DNA of 64,000 nucleotides from Rhodomicrobium vannielii ATCC 17100 (lineage in GTDB: Bacteria > Pseudomonadota > Alphaproteobacteria > Rhizobiales > Rhodomicrobiaceae): NCBI RefSeq assembly GCF_000166055.1, contig NC_014664.1:955927-1019926 (forward strand), read 5' to 3'. Shown in pieces: positions 11,047 to 20,797 of this stretch. The position numbers and the translations under genes are program-made. Every line of letters begins with the position of its first letter. Position 1 is the stretch's first letter. The notes below the pieces were generated by a model that was given only the letters and a program-made list of their open reading frames with translations, did not search any database and was not told the DNA's origin.

Positions 11047-12000
11047 CTATTGAGATGCGGCCTTTTCCTCGGCGCGGTTCTTGATGAGCGACAGCCCGAT
11101 CGATCCGAAGATCAGGAGCGCGGTCACGCCAAGCGCCCATTCGGTCGGAATATCCGGCAACTCTTCCGGATAGTTGAAGATCATCTTGATGCCGATAAAG
11201 ACAAGCGTAAGCGAGAGCCCGTATTTCAGATAGCGGAACTTGTCCACCATGCCTCGCAACGCAAAGAACAGGGCGCGAAGGCCGAGGATTGCGAACACGT
11301 TCGAGGTATAGACGATGAACGGGTCGCGCGTGATCGCGAAGATCGCCGGGATGGAGTCGAGCGCGAAGACGATATCGGTGATGTTCAGCACGATCAGCAC
11401 GAGGAACAGCGGCGTTGCCACCCGCTTGCCGGTGCCAGAGAGCCGCACGAAGAACCGCTCCCCGTGATAATCCGTCGTCATCGGTAGTACGCGCCGCGTC
11501 CACCGTACGATGCGGCTGTTTTCGAGGTCGACCGCCTCCTCCCCGGATGCCATCGTCTTGAAGCCGGTATAGACGAGGAACGCACCGAGGAAGAGCACGG
11601 TGAAGTGGAAGTTCTCGATCAGCGCATAGCCCGCGAGAATAAATACCCCGCGCAGCACCAGCGCCGCGAGAATACCCCACAGGAGCACCCGCATCTGCAA
11701 ATGCGACGGCACCTGAAAATAGGTAAAGATGATGACGAACACCAGAATGTTGTCCATCGACAGGGCATATTCTATGAAATAGCCTGTCAGGAACTCGACC
11801 GCTTTCTGGTTGCCGAACTCGAAATAGATCCACGCGTTGAAGCAGAGCGCAAGCGTGATGTAGCCCGCAGTCATGATCAACGCTTCCCGCACGGGAATCG
11901 CGCGCGCCTTCCTGTGGAAGAGGCCGAGATCGGCGGCGAGGATCGCGAGAATAAGGGCGGTGAACCCAAGCCACGCCCAGATAGAATGCTCTTCAAACAT
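11047..12000 (-). CDS. TerC/Alx-family membrane protein
   Basis: 317-residue TerC-family protein, with about nine membrane segments. The conserved intramembrane acidic motifs are present: ADLGLF, ALSMDNILVF and NITDIVFALDSIPAIFA. Studied members (Alx, TerC, MeeF/MeeY) export manganese and support metalation of secreted proteins; the older tellurite label is historical. No yybP-ykoY manganese riboswitch was recognised in the 290 bases upstream. GAAGGA precedes the ATG. Confidence 0.88.
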   Translation of the reverse strand: MFEEHSIWAWLGFTALILAILAADLGLFHRKARAIPVREALIMTAGYITLALCFNAWIYFEFGNQKAVEFLTGYFIEYALSMDNILVFVIIFTYFQVPSHLQMRVLLWGILAALVLRGVFILAGYALIENFHFTVLFLGAFLVYTGFKTMASGEEAVDLENSRIVRWTRRVLPMTTDYHGERFFVRLSGTGKRVATPLFLVLIVLNITDIVFALDSIPAIFAITRDPFIVYTSNVFAILGLRALFFALRGMVDKFRYLKYGLSLTLVFIGIKMIFNYPEELPDIPTEWALGVTALLIFGSIGLSLIKNRAEEKAASQ

Positions 12001-12293
12001 TGAAATGTGGATCCTTCACAAGGCACGCGGTCACGGTTGTTTCAGGCTCGCCTTACCCGAAAAGCGTTTACAGGCGATGCCTGACCGCCGTCCGGCCTCG
12101 TTGTTTCGAACCGGGGCAGAATCGCAGCAACCGCGCGAGAGACGAGGGGCAACAAATTCGCGATACACCGGACCAGCACGGCGGTTCGTTTCTGTCGCTC
12201 CCGGAAATGGGTGCCGCGATGGCGACCTTCTAGTTCCACCGCGACAGCTTCAGAGCATGGGAGAAATAAGGCCGGAAATCGGTGGGATTGTGG

Positions 12294-13520
12294 TCAGTTT
12301 ATGGCAGGACCGAATACCAGAACGGCGTTGAGGCCGCCAAAGGCGAAAGAGTTGGACATTGTATAGCCGATGGCGCGACGGCGGCCTTCATGCGGCACAT
12401 AGTCGAGGTCGCACCCTTCACCCGGCCCGTCCATCCCGATGGTCGCCGGAATGAAGCCGTCCAGCATCGCCTGCACGCAGACGACCGCTTCCAAGCCGCC
12501 GGCAGCACCAAGGCAATGGCCGTGCATCGATTTGGTGGACGAAACGGCGAGCCTGTCCGCATGCGCGCCGAAGGCCTTGCGGATGGCGCGCGTCTCGTTG
12601 ATGTCGTTCGCGGCCGTGGCGGTGCCGTGCGCGTTGAGATAGTCGATATCGGACGGCGAGAGCCTCGCGTCGTCGAGCGCGATCTGCATCGCTCGCGTCG
12701 GGCCGTCGATGTCGGGGTTGACCATGTCGGCGGCGTCGGAGGTCATGCCGAAGCCGAGCACTTCGCCGAGCACGGTGGCGCCGCGCGCCATCGCATGCTC
12801 CATGTCTTCGAGCACGAGGATGCCCGCGCCCTCGGCGATCACCGTGCCGTTGCGCCGCTTCGAGAAGGGGAAGCACCCTTCCGGCGAAAGCACACGCATC
12901 GCCTGCCACGCGCGCATGCAACCGTAATTGAGCGGAGCTTCCGAAGCGCCCGCAACCGCCACATCCACCATACCGGAGCGGATCATCTGGAAGGCGAGGC
13001 CGATGGCATGCGCCGACGTTGAGCAGGCGCTGACCGTGCCGAACACCGGGCCCTTGATGCCGTGCTCGATGCTGATATGCGCAGACGAAGAGCTGATGAT
13101 GGTTTTCAGAAGCGTAAGCGGGTGCGTTGCCTTCTTCTTGTGAGCGAAGATATCTTCGTATGCTTTTTCCTGCGTCGTAACACCGCCCGCGCCGGACCCT
13201 ACGATGCAGGCGGCGCGCTCGCCGAGCGGACCTTCAAGCCCGGACTGACGCACGGCCTCCCATGCGGCGGCGGCGGCATATTGGGTGAAGCGGTCGGAAA
13301 GCTGCACGCCGCGGCTCATGCAAAGCTCGCGGGCATCGAAGTCGCGCACCTCGCCGCCGATGGTGATGTAAAGATCGAGCAGCGGGAAACTTTCGAGCGG
13401 CGCGATGCCATTCTCACCGGCCTTGATGGCGCTCCAGAACTTCTGGACCCCTGTGCCGAGAGCCGAGACGACGCCCGTCCCCGTGATCGCCACGCGGCGG
13501 CCGCTATTCCTCTGGCTCAT
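12294..13520 (-). CDS. NodE/FabF-like beta-ketoacyl-ACP synthase
   Basis: 408-residue ketosynthase with a complete Cys-His-His triad: Cys166 in GTVSACSTSAH, His in NAHGTATAAND and His in KSMHGHCLGAAG. By my recollection of the sequences it resembles NodE more than housekeeping FabF (GPVFGTVSAC, ASEAPLNYG, RAWQAMRVLSPE, DYLNAHGT). NodE-type enzymes elongate special fatty acyl chains on a dedicated carrier. Start at 13520 has GGGGAG upstream; a longer frame to 13769 is antisense overlap with the ACP gene and has no similarity. It follows the ACP gene by 73 bases on the same strand, so the two probably form an operon. The product lipid is unknown. Confidence 0.85.
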   Translation of the reverse strand: MSQRNSGRRVAITGTGVVSALGTGVQKFWSAIKAGENGIAPLESFPLLDLYITIGGEVRDFDARELCMSRGVQLSDRFTQYAAAAAWEAVRQSGLEGPLGERAACIVGSGAGGVTTQEKAYEDIFAHKKKATHPLTLLKTIISSSSAHISIEHGIKGPVFGTVSACSTSAHAIGLAFQMIRSGMVDVAVAGASEAPLNYGCMRAWQAMRVLSPEGCFPFSKRRNGTVIAEGAGILVLEDMEHAMARGATVLGEVLGFGMTSDAADMVNPDIDGPTRAMQIALDDARLSPSDIDYLNAHGTATAANDINETRAIRKAFGAHADRLAVSSTKSMHGHCLGAAGGLEAVVCVQAMLDGFIPATIGMDGPGEGCDLDYVPHEGRRRAIGYTMSNSFAFGGLNAVLVFGPAIN

Positions 13521-13593
13521 TCGGGACTCCCCAAGGACTGATAAATTGGCGGGAGCGCGATCCCGTTCGTTCGATGACCGACCGCGCGAACCG

Positions 13594-13863
13594 TCACGCC
13601 GCCGCGTCGGACGAATTCTGTGATGCGAGCACGGTCGTGACCTTGTCGACCACCGAGCCAACGGTGCCGAAGTCCGCCATTTCTTCGTTGGCGTTATAGG
13701 GAATCTGAATTCCGAAGGTATCCTCGATATCGAAGACGATAACGGCAAGATCCAGCGACTCGATTTCAAGATCGGTAAGCTTGGTATCGAGAGCTATCTC
13801 TTTCTCCGGATGGCGCATGTTCTTGCGCAGGATGGCGATGATTTTTTCGGCGACGTCGTCCAT
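13594..13863 (-). CDS. Acyl carrier protein, NodF-like
   Basis: 89-residue acidic carrier protein. The phosphopantetheine serine lies in DLEIESLDLAVIVFDIED, the recognition helix of ACPs. FGIQIPYNANEEM follows. It differs from the AcpXL type, which has a longer C-terminal part, and looks closer to NodF or a secondary ACP. Start at 13863 (MDDVAEKI). Placement directly upstream of the ketosynthase implies a dedicated pair. Confidence 0.82.
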   Translation of the reverse strand: MDDVAEKIIAILRKNMRHPEKEIALDTKLTDLEIESLDLAVIVFDIEDTFGIQIPYNANEEMADFGTVGSVVDKVTTVLASQNSSDAAA

Positions 13864-14252
13864 TCGAGGCTCCCTGGCGGAACCGCAATTCATGCTGCGG
13901 TTTCGATTCCTTATGGCGCGTCGGGAACGATTAGCGGCAATCCCGCGTCAAGTCCAGCGAACTCGCCCGATGGCTTTGTCCCGGCTGGGGATATGTTACT
14001 TCGTCCTTTTGTAGGGTACCCCAGGAGCCGGAGCCGATCAGGTTCAATCACCGGATGGGTAAATCCGTCGCCGAACTTGAGTGTAGTGGCATTTTGCAAC
14101 CGGATTGCAGGTCCAGTTCGATTGGAACGCCTTCCAGCGTTCTCGATGTCGCAGAGTTGAAGGTTCGCCGTTGGTAGGCATTTCGGCCTGTTTACTTAGA
14201 TGATACCGTACGCGTCGAAAAAACAAGAAAAACGCATGTTTCAAGGCAGGGG
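13864..14252. other. Divergent intergenic region
   Basis: About 390 bases between the ACP-ketosynthase operon and fadD. A 62-codon frame on the minus strand (13911-14099) has unusual codon use and no recognised family; I consider it unlikely to be a gene. A GAACCTGATC stretch near 14030-14050 looks like part of a TPP riboswitch, but its partner element is missing. Confidence 0.4.
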
Positions 14253-16004
14253 ATGGAAACGGGCATGGACGGTCATCAGAATCCGCAGATTTTGGAAACG
14301 AACGACAACGACACTCAAGCCGGAACGGCGGCGACCACCTATCCATGGCTGAGATCATATCCGGCGGGAGTTGACTGGTTTCAGGTCTTCGAGCCGAAGG
14401 CGCTGCCCGTCGCGCTCGAAGAGACAGTGGCGCGCTTCCCCGACAAGCCCGCGTCATGGTTCTTCGGCAAGACGATGACCTATGCCGAACTCGGCGCGGC
14501 TGTGGACCGCGCGACGAAGGCGCTGCAAGGTCTCGGCGTGCGCGAAGGCACGCGCGTGGGCCTGTTGTTCCCGAACTGTCCGGCCTTCGTCATCTTCTAT
14601 TATGCGACGCTGAAGGCGGGCGGCACTGTTGTCAGCCTCAATCCGCTTTATACCGTGCCGGAACTCGCCTACCAGGTGAAGGACGCGGGCGCAAAAATCG
14701 TGGTGACGGCGGATCTCGCGGCCACGCTTCCGAAGGCGAAGGCGCTGGTCGATAACGGCACGCTCGATACTGTCATTGTCACGCCGTTCAAGAAGATGCT
14801 GCCGGGGCTGAAGGGCTTCCTCTTCGGCCTGTTCAAGGGCAAGGATCTTGCGACGTGGACGCCGGGCAGGGGCCTCCTTAGCGCGGAGGAGCTGCTCGAC
14901 AATGACGGCCATTACGACCGCAGCGCGATCGACGTGAACGCTGTGGCGGCGCTGCAATATACGGGCGGCACGACGGGCACCCCGAAAGGCGCGATGCTCA
15001 CGCATTCGAACCTCTCCATCAACGTGCAGCAGGCGGCGGCGTGGTTTCCGGGGCTCGCCATCCCCGGCGAGGAGCGCTTTTTCTGCGTGATCCCGTTTTT
15101 CCACTCCTTCGCAATGACCGGCCTGATGAACTTCGCGATCCTCAAGGGCGCGCAGATGATCATGCTGCCGCGCTTCGAGTTGAAGCTCGCGCTGAAGACC
15201 ATCGACCAGACGAAGCCCACCATCATGGCGGGCGTGCCGACGCTGTTCAACGCCATGGCGAAGGTGCCGGACATCAAGAAGCACGATTTGTCCTCGCTGA
15301 AGTTCTGCATTTCGGGCGGCGCGGCGCTGCCTCTCGAAGTGCGGCGCGATTTCGAGAGCGTCTCCGGCTGCGGTCTGGTCGAAGGCTACGGCCTGTCGGA
15401 GACGTCCCCCGTCACGCATATCAATCCGCTGACCGGCCCGAAGAAGGAATGCTCCATAGGGCTGCCTGTGCCGGGCACGGAGATGTCGCTCCGAAAGCTC
15501 GGCGATCCGCAGGAGGAAGTGCCGCTCGGTGAGAAGGGCGAAATCTGCATTCGCGGCCCGCAGGTGATGAAGGGCTACTGGAACAAGCCGAAGGAGACGG
15601 CCGACACTTTCGTCGGCGAGTTCTTCCGCACCGGCGACGTGGCCTACATGGACGAGGACGGCTTCACCTACATCGTCGACCGCATCAAGGATCTGATCAT
15701 CTGCTCGGGCTTCAATGTCTATCCGAGGCGCATCGAGGAGGCGATCTACGAGCATCCCGCGGTGGACGAGGTGACCGTGATCGGCGTGCCGGACAAATAT
15801 CGCGGTGAAGCGCCGAAGGCGTTCGTGAAACTGCGCGAAGGCCAGCAGGTGACGAAGGAGGAGATGCTCGATTTCCTGAAAGAGCGCATCTCGAAGATCG
15901 AGCTGCCGGCCGATATCGAGTTTCGCGCCGAACTGCCGAAGACGCTGATCGGCAAGCTTTCGAAGAAGGAACTGAAGGCGGAGGAGGTCGCGAAGCCGCA
16001 TTGA
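14253..16004 (+). CDS. fadD: Long-chain fatty-acid--CoA ligase
   Basis: Activates fatty acids to acyl-CoA via an acyl-adenylate. 583 residues of ANL superfamily: ATP/AMP motif YTGGTTGTPKGAML, adenylate motif GYGLSETSP, the hinge D-RIKDLII and the C-terminal catalytic lysine in TLIGKLSKKEL. The length matches FadD. An alternative ATG is at 14265. It is divergent from the ACP/ketosynthase pair, so fatty-acid supply and use may be linked, though no shared operator is visible. Confidence 0.92.
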   Translation: METGMDGHQNPQILETNDNDTQAGTAATTYPWLRSYPAGVDWFQVFEPKALPVALEETVARFPDKPASWFFGKTMTYAELGAAVDRATKALQGLGVREGTRVGLLFPNCPAFVIFYYATLKAGGTVVSLNPLYTVPELAYQVKDAGAKIVVTADLAATLPKAKALVDNGTLDTVIVTPFKKMLPGLKGFLFGLFKGKDLATWTPGRGLLSAEELLDNDGHYDRSAIDVNAVAALQYTGGTTGTPKGAMLTHSNLSINVQQAAAWFPGLAIPGEERFFCVIPFFHSFAMTGLMNFAILKGAQMIMLPRFELKLALKTIDQTKPTIMAGVPTLFNAMAKVPDIKKHDLSSLKFCISGGAALPLEVRRDFESVSGCGLVEGYGLSETSPVTHINPLTGPKKECSIGLPVPGTEMSLRKLGDPQEEVPLGEKGEICIRGPQVMKGYWNKPKETADTFVGEFFRTGDVAYMDEDGFTYIVDRIKDLIICSGFNVYPRRIEEAIYEHPAVDEVTVIGVPDKYRGEAPKAFVKLREGQQVTKEEMLDFLKERISKIELPADIEFRAELPKTLIGKLSKKELKAEEVAKPH

Positions 16005-16267
16005 GGCAAGGCGCGGCGTACCTCGCCCGCTCTCTCATCGCGAAGCTGTCTTTAATCCGCTTCGTGGGAACGAAGACAGAGCTGGCATATTTTCCCATGA
16101 GATCGCTAAGCGGAATAAGCGCCGGTCGGCGGCAATTGGCGGAGGGAGAAGTTCGCCAGTGGCTGGTGACCGGTCATTTCCTAGCTAAACTTGAGTGCAG
16201 AAAGTTCAGCGGATGAGGAGCCGGCGACAACCGGCGTGCCGCAGCAGAAAACGAGCGAGCGAAAAGC

Positions 16268-16756
16268 ATGAACTGGGGAGAGATGTTCTTTCATGACTGG
16301 GAAGGTATTCTCCGCACGATAATCGTCGGCGCATTGGCCTACGCCACGCTCGTTCTCTTTCTGCGTATATCGGGCAAGCGCACCCTTGCGAAGCTGAACG
16401 CGTTCGATCTGGTTGTCACCGTCGCCCTCGGGTCTACCCTTTCAGCCCTGCTTTTGCAGAAATCGGTTGCATTGGCTGAAGGCGCGACTGCATTGGCCTT
16501 ATTGATCTTCCTGCAATTCCTGGTCACATTTATCTCAGTGCGGTCGCCAGGATTTGCGAGGCTCGTTCGGTCTGAACCGACGTTGTTGGCAAGACACGGA
16601 GCTTTCTGCGAAGCTGCAATGAGGCAGTCGAGAATAACGGAGGGTGAAGCATTGAGCGCGGTTCGCTCGTCTGGTGGAAGACACATCTCCGATGTCGAGA
16701 CCCTTATTCTGGAGAGCGACGGGACCATCAGCGCGAGCCTCAGACGATCACCTTGA
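16268..16756 (+). CDS. DUF421/YetF-family membrane protein
   Basis: 162 residues: three N-terminal membrane helices (about 15-95) with the family motif FLRISGKRTLAKLNAFDLVVTVALGS, followed by a small cytoplasmic domain with LLARHGAF and RSSG-x-x-DVETLILESDG. This is the YetF/DUF421 arrangement; members affect spore or envelope stress in Bacilli, but the biochemical role is not established. Monocistronic. Confidence 0.85.
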   Translation: MNWGEMFFHDWEGILRTIIVGALAYATLVLFLRISGKRTLAKLNAFDLVVTVALGSTLSALLLQKSVALAEGATALALLIFLQFLVTFISVRSPGFARLVRSEPTLLARHGAFCEAAMRQSRITEGEALSAVRSSGGRHISDVETLILESDGTISASLRRSP

Positions 16757-16995
16757 TCTGTTCAAGACGGCGCTCGTTGACTGTAAAATATCTGGCAGGC
16801 TCGAACTCAAGCTTGGTCTTGGCGAAAGCGTCGCGACGGATTTCGCCTCGGTTGCCTAATCAGAGCGAAGCATTCTTCTGAGGTCGATCACTTCGGCTAT
16901 TATCGGCGCGCGGCGCTGACGAAGGCATGGTGGAGCCCCGCCTTGCTCGACAAAAGCCCGGCGGGCATTGAGCCTGCGTAACGCAAACAGCCCGC

Positions 16996-17907
16996 CTATT
17001 TCCCGCCTTGCTCGCGCTCTTTGGCCTTCGCGCGATCCCAGTACACGCCCATCTCGTCGAGGCGCATCTCTTCGAGCTTGCGGCCTTCCTCCGCCGCGCC
17101 CTTCACGACCTCGCCCATGCGCCGCACGAATTTCGTGTTCGCCGAGCGGAGCGCCGCCTCGGGATCGATGTCTAGCCAGCGCCCGAGATTGACGACGACG
17201 AACATGAGGTCGCCGAATTCCTCGAAGCGGCGCTTGTCGGTTTCGGGGCCAGGAGGGGCCGCGATTTCCGCGCGCAGTTCCGCGAGCTCCTCGTCCACCT
17301 TTTCGAGGACAGGATCAATCGTCGGCCAGTCGAAGCCGACGCGCGCGGCGCGTTCCTGAAGTTTCGTGCTGCGAAGGAGTGCGGGAAGGCCCGCGCCGAT
17401 GCCGTCGAACAGGTCGCGCGGGGCTGACCCCGCCGCCAAGTCGGTCGCTCCCCGCCGCTCGGCCTTCGCCTTGCGCTCCTCCGCCTTGATCGCCTCCCAA
17501 GTCGCCTTTGCACCCGAAGTTGCTTTCGCGTCTCCGCCGGTGCCCTCGAAAACATGTGGATGACGGCGGATGAGTTTCTCGCTGATGGCGTTCGCGACGT
17601 CGGCGAAGGCGAAATGCCCGGCTTCCTTGGCCATGCGCGCGTGAAAGACCACCTGCAACAAAAGGTCGCCAAGCTCGTCCTTGAGGTCGTCCATGTCGCC
17701 GCGCTCGATCGCGTCGGCCACCTCATAAGCTTCCTCGATCGTGTAGGGCGCGATCGTGGCGAAGCTCTGCTTCACGTCCCAGGGGCAGCCCCGTTCGGGA
17801 TCGCGCAGGCGCGCCATGATGGCGATGAGCCGCAAAAGCTGCGCCTCGGCGGAAGAAGGCACGTCCAGCGTAGCATCATGCCCGCGCGTTTCTGATTCGT
17901 TCGTCAC
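16996..17907 (-). CDS. mazG: Nucleoside triphosphate pyrophosphohydrolase MazG
   Basis: Hydrolyses NTPs/dNTPs to NMPs and pyrophosphate, thought to clean non-canonical nucleotides and lower ppGpp effects. 303 residues with two MazG domains: EEAYEVADAI...DELGDLLLQVVFHARMA (about 57-90) and EELAEL...FEEFGDLMFVVVNLGRW (about 207-244), both with the ExxE/ExxD magnesium-binding pattern. A linker rich in Ala and Lys (about 125-165) makes it longer than E. coli MazG (263). Confidence 0.93.
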   Translation of the reverse strand: MTNESETRGHDATLDVPSSAEAQLLRLIAIMARLRDPERGCPWDVKQSFATIAPYTIEEAYEVADAIERGDMDDLKDELGDLLLQVVFHARMAKEAGHFAFADVANAISEKLIRRHPHVFEGTGGDAKATSGAKATWEAIKAEERKAKAERRGATDLAAGSAPRDLFDGIGAGLPALLRSTKLQERAARVGFDWPTIDPVLEKVDEELAELRAEIAAPPGPETDKRRFEEFGDLMFVVVNLGRWLDIDPEAALRSANTKFVRRMGEVVKGAAEEGRKLEEMRLDEMGVYWDRAKAKEREQGGK

Positions 17908-19249
17908 GCTTCCTCCACGCCCGCGGGCGGTTGACGGTCAAGGCCAAATCACCCTACGGTTTATATCCTTCGGGAAAAAGCGTGCAAGGACGTGTCATGC
18001 GGCTCGTCGCAGCCATCTTCCGCTCATTTTATCGGGCGATTCTGCGTCGCTTGCGGGCGATGTCGGCTGCGCGCAGAGCTTCGTGGAGTTTCGCCGCGCC
18101 GATGCGAGCGATTGGCACCCCGGCAGAAAATCCCGACCCCGTTGGCGTCATTGCCGATGCAGGCCAAGTCGCCGCGCACATCACAATCTTTCATCGCCCG
18201 AGCATAGTCTCACGCGATTCCGTGCTTCACCGGAAGCGCGAAGCTCAAACATTTCCCGCACGCTTTTTCTTCGGTCCGTTCGCCATCGGACCTCCTCGCC
18301 GGAAGATTGCAAGGACAACAGGACCGCCGTTTCTAGCGTTCTACGTATGTTCCTTGCCCGCCGACCGAGCCGCGTCAGCGCCGGGTGATTGACCACAATG
18401 GTCAGGCTTGCGGAGCCTCCGCCAAACAATTCGATTTTTCCACCATGACAATCGTCGCCCAAAAATCGGGTTCGTACGGTGCAGGGTTGGTATGCCCGTT
18501 TTTCGGATCAATCCGAGACGCGGAGGGGTATTTGTGTCTTCGCAATAAGCGGAGATGTTCGCCAAAAGTTCCGCCTACGGCCTAATTTGCTCGAATTATA
18601 ATGAAATTCTTTGCGGTCTACTCTTGCCGCTACGCTCGCTTCAAAAAGACTCGTGAAACCATAAGCTTCAGCTGCCGCCGATTCCGCGCATCCACATGCA
18701 ACAGACGGGGTGATGTGAACAAAACGAGGACAGACGGGGATAAGCGTCTCATCTCCCGCGCGGCCCGCGATGCGGATGGCGCTTATCGGCTGCTCATGTG
18801 GGGGAATGGGAACGCGGATGTCTGCGAAGCGCGATGGACGGGCCCAAATCCGGCGGGTCGCGTCGTCATCGGCTTGTAGACTGGGCGACGATCGATGCTG
18901 CATTACGGAAACTTTCCATAATGCATCTTATGCGAATTACACAAACATGCACGGCTCGCACGGTGGTGCCGAGTGGCTACCGCAAAAAGCAGCCGGGCAG
19001 CCCGGTTTGCACCGCAGCCGCGCTGCGCCCACCGAACATCATTTCATAATAATTGCTTGGTCTCGCCCGGTGCATAGCCGCGAGCGCGGAAGAAGGCGCG
19101 GAGGATCACTCGCGAGCGCCGCCAATATTGTGAAGCTTTGCGAGGCTCGATCCAGTCCCCAGCGGCGACCGGAGATGTCACCGCCGACCGGTGCGCACTT
19201 CAACTCAACCGCCGACTTGACGTCGGTTTGCCCGTTATCAGGCAGCCGC
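17908..19249. other. Gene-poor region
   Basis: About 1.3 kb with no gene I can support. Several short frames exist on both strands (for example 17995-18392 plus and 18508-18903 minus), but none has a recognisable domain, consistent codon use or a good ribosome site. Around 18540-18700 the sequence is visibly more AT-rich. It may be eroded coding DNA or simply intergenic. One long palindrome at 18899-18925 is listed separately. Confidence 0.5.
18899..18925. repeat. 27-base near-perfect palindrome
   Basis: TGCATTA-C-GGAAA-C-TTTCC-A-TAATGCA: the two halves are exact inverse complements around a single central base, apart from one C/A mismatch. The size and symmetry suggest a repressor operator rather than a terminator. 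No gene starts nearby that I can identify. Confidence 0.6.
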
Positions 19250-20797
19250 TCAGCTTTCCGCGGAGGGCGTCTCGTGGAACTTCGCGGAGAAGCGATCCAG
19301 CAACCGCACGCCGTAGCCCGATCCCCAGCTCGTGTTGATGTCGGTCGAGGGCGACGCCATCGCTGTGCCCGCAATATCGAGATGCGCCCAGGGCGTGCCA
19401 TTCTTGACGAAACGCTGGAGGAACTGCGCAGCGGTTATGGAACCTGCGTCGCGGCTACCGATATTCTTGATATCGGCAAATTTGCCGTCGATCAGCTTGT
19501 TGTATTTCTTCGAAAGCGGCATGCGCCACGCGAGTTCGCCCGACTCCGCGCCAGCCTCGGCGATCTCGCTCGCAAGCTTGTCGTCATTCGAGAACAGCCC
19601 CGCATATTCCTTGCCAAGCGCCACGAGAATCGCGCCCGTCAGCGTGGCGAGCGTAATCAGAAGCTTCGGTTCGAGATGCTCCTGCGCGTACCACAGAAGG
19701 TCCGCAAGCACGAGGCGGCCTTCGGCGTCGGTGTTGAGAATTTCGATGGTCTGGCCCGAGGCCGAGGTGACGATGTCGCCGGGCCGCGTCGCCGTCCCGC
19801 TCGGCATGTTTTCCACAAGTCCCACGATGCCGACCGCGTTCACCGGCGCCTTGCGCAGCGCCAGCGTGGCCATTGCCCCCGCGACCGCGGCCGCGCCGCC
19901 CATGTCGCCCTTCATGTCCTCCATGCCGGGGCTCGGCTTGATCGAAATGCCGCCGGAATCGAAGCAGACGCCCTTGCCTACGAACACGACATTGCCGTCG
20001 CCCGCCGACCGCCCGACCGCGCCGTTCCACCTCAGCACCACAACCGATGTCGGCTGCGCACTCCCCTGCCCCACCGCCAGCAATGCGTTCATGCCGAGCG
20101 ACTTGAGCTTCGGTTCGTCCAGCACTTCGACCGTGAGCCCGAGCGCTTCGAGCGCGCGCAACCTCGCGGTGAATTCGGGCGGCGTCAGGATATTGGCCGG
20201 TTCGTTGACGAGATCGCGCGCGAGATAAACGCCAGAGAGCGCCGCCTCGGTGTGTTGGAGCTTCGCCGCAAGCTTGTCGCCCCAGCAGGAAAAGATCGAC
20301 AGCTTCGGCGGCGCGCGGCCTTCGTCCTGCTCCTCCTCGCCTCCGTCCGGGCTTTTTCCGGCTTTCGACTTGTATTTCTTGAAGGTATAGCTTCTGAGGC
20401 CGAAGCCCGCCGCGAACCCGAGCGGCGCTTCTTCCGGCAGGTGATCGACGCCCGCGAACACCACGTCGACCTCGGTCGTCTTCTTCGGCAGCTTGCCGCG
20501 CACGACGCCGCCAAGGTCCATCCAGTCGCGATGGGTCAGCGTCTTGGCGTCGCCGATGCCCACGAGCAGGAGCCGCGCCGCCTTGATGCCATGTGGCGCC
20601 AGAATTTCGAGCAGAGTCTTGCGCTTCGGCTTGAATCCGGCCACCTCGATTGCGCGCGATACCGCGCCGGCGCTCGCCTTGTCGAGCCGCTTGATCGGAG
20701 GCGGCAGCTCTTCGCCCTCCGTCACGAAATAGACGGCGGTCGGGCTTTTAGGCTCCGGTTGCAACGAGGCGAACGAAACGGCTGGAAGTTCTGTCAT
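19250..20797 (-). CDS. pepA: Leucyl aminopeptidase (M17)
   Basis: Di-metal cytosolic aminopeptidase. 515 residues: divergent N-terminal domain, then the catalytic domain with VGKGVCFDSGGISIKP and the family signature NTDAEGRLVLAD, which together supply the metal ligands and catalytic lysine/arginine. A Glu/Asp-rich insertion (about 148-165) interrupts the N-terminal domain. Divergent from lptF, with about 240 bases between. Monocistronic. Confidence 0.94.
   Translation of the reverse strand: MTELPAVSFASLQPEPKSPTAVYFVTEGEELPPPIKRLDKASAGAVSRAIEVAGFKPKRKTLLEILAPHGIKAARLLLVGIGDAKTLTHRDWMDLGGVVRGKLPKKTTEVDVVFAGVDHLPEEAPLGFAAGFGLRSYTFKKYKSKAGKSPDGGEEEQDEGRAPPKLSIFSCWGDKLAAKLQHTEAALSGVYLARDLVNEPANILTPPEFTARLRALEALGLTVEVLDEPKLKSLGMNALLAVGQGSAQPTSVVVLRWNGAVGRSAGDGNVVFVGKGVCFDSGGISIKPSPGMEDMKGDMGGAAAVAGAMATLALRKAPVNAVGIVGLVENMPSGTATRPGDIVTSASGQTIEILNTDAEGRLVLADLLWYAQEHLEPKLLITLATLTGAILVALGKEYAGLFSNDDKLASEIAEAGAESGELAWRMPLSKKYNKLIDGKFADIKNIGSRDAGSITAAQFLQRFVKNGTPWAHLDIAGTAMASPSTDINTSWGSGYGVRLLDRFSAKFHETPSAES

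Noticed and set aside
12001-12293. yybP-ykoY manganese riboswitch before terC
   Set aside because: No matching conserved core was found upstream of the gene.
14000-14090. Possible TPP riboswitch (GAACCTGATC on the minus strand)
   Set aside because: The matching CTGAGA element and the surrounding stems are absent, and the downstream gene is a carrier protein, not a thiamine gene.
13911-14099. 62-codon frame upstream of the ACP gene
   Set aside because: Codon use is unlike neighbours, there is no family similarity, and it lies where the promoter is expected.
14454-16001. 515-codon frame on the minus strand
   Set aside because: It is antisense to fadD, Arg/His/Leu-rich and has no recognisable domain.
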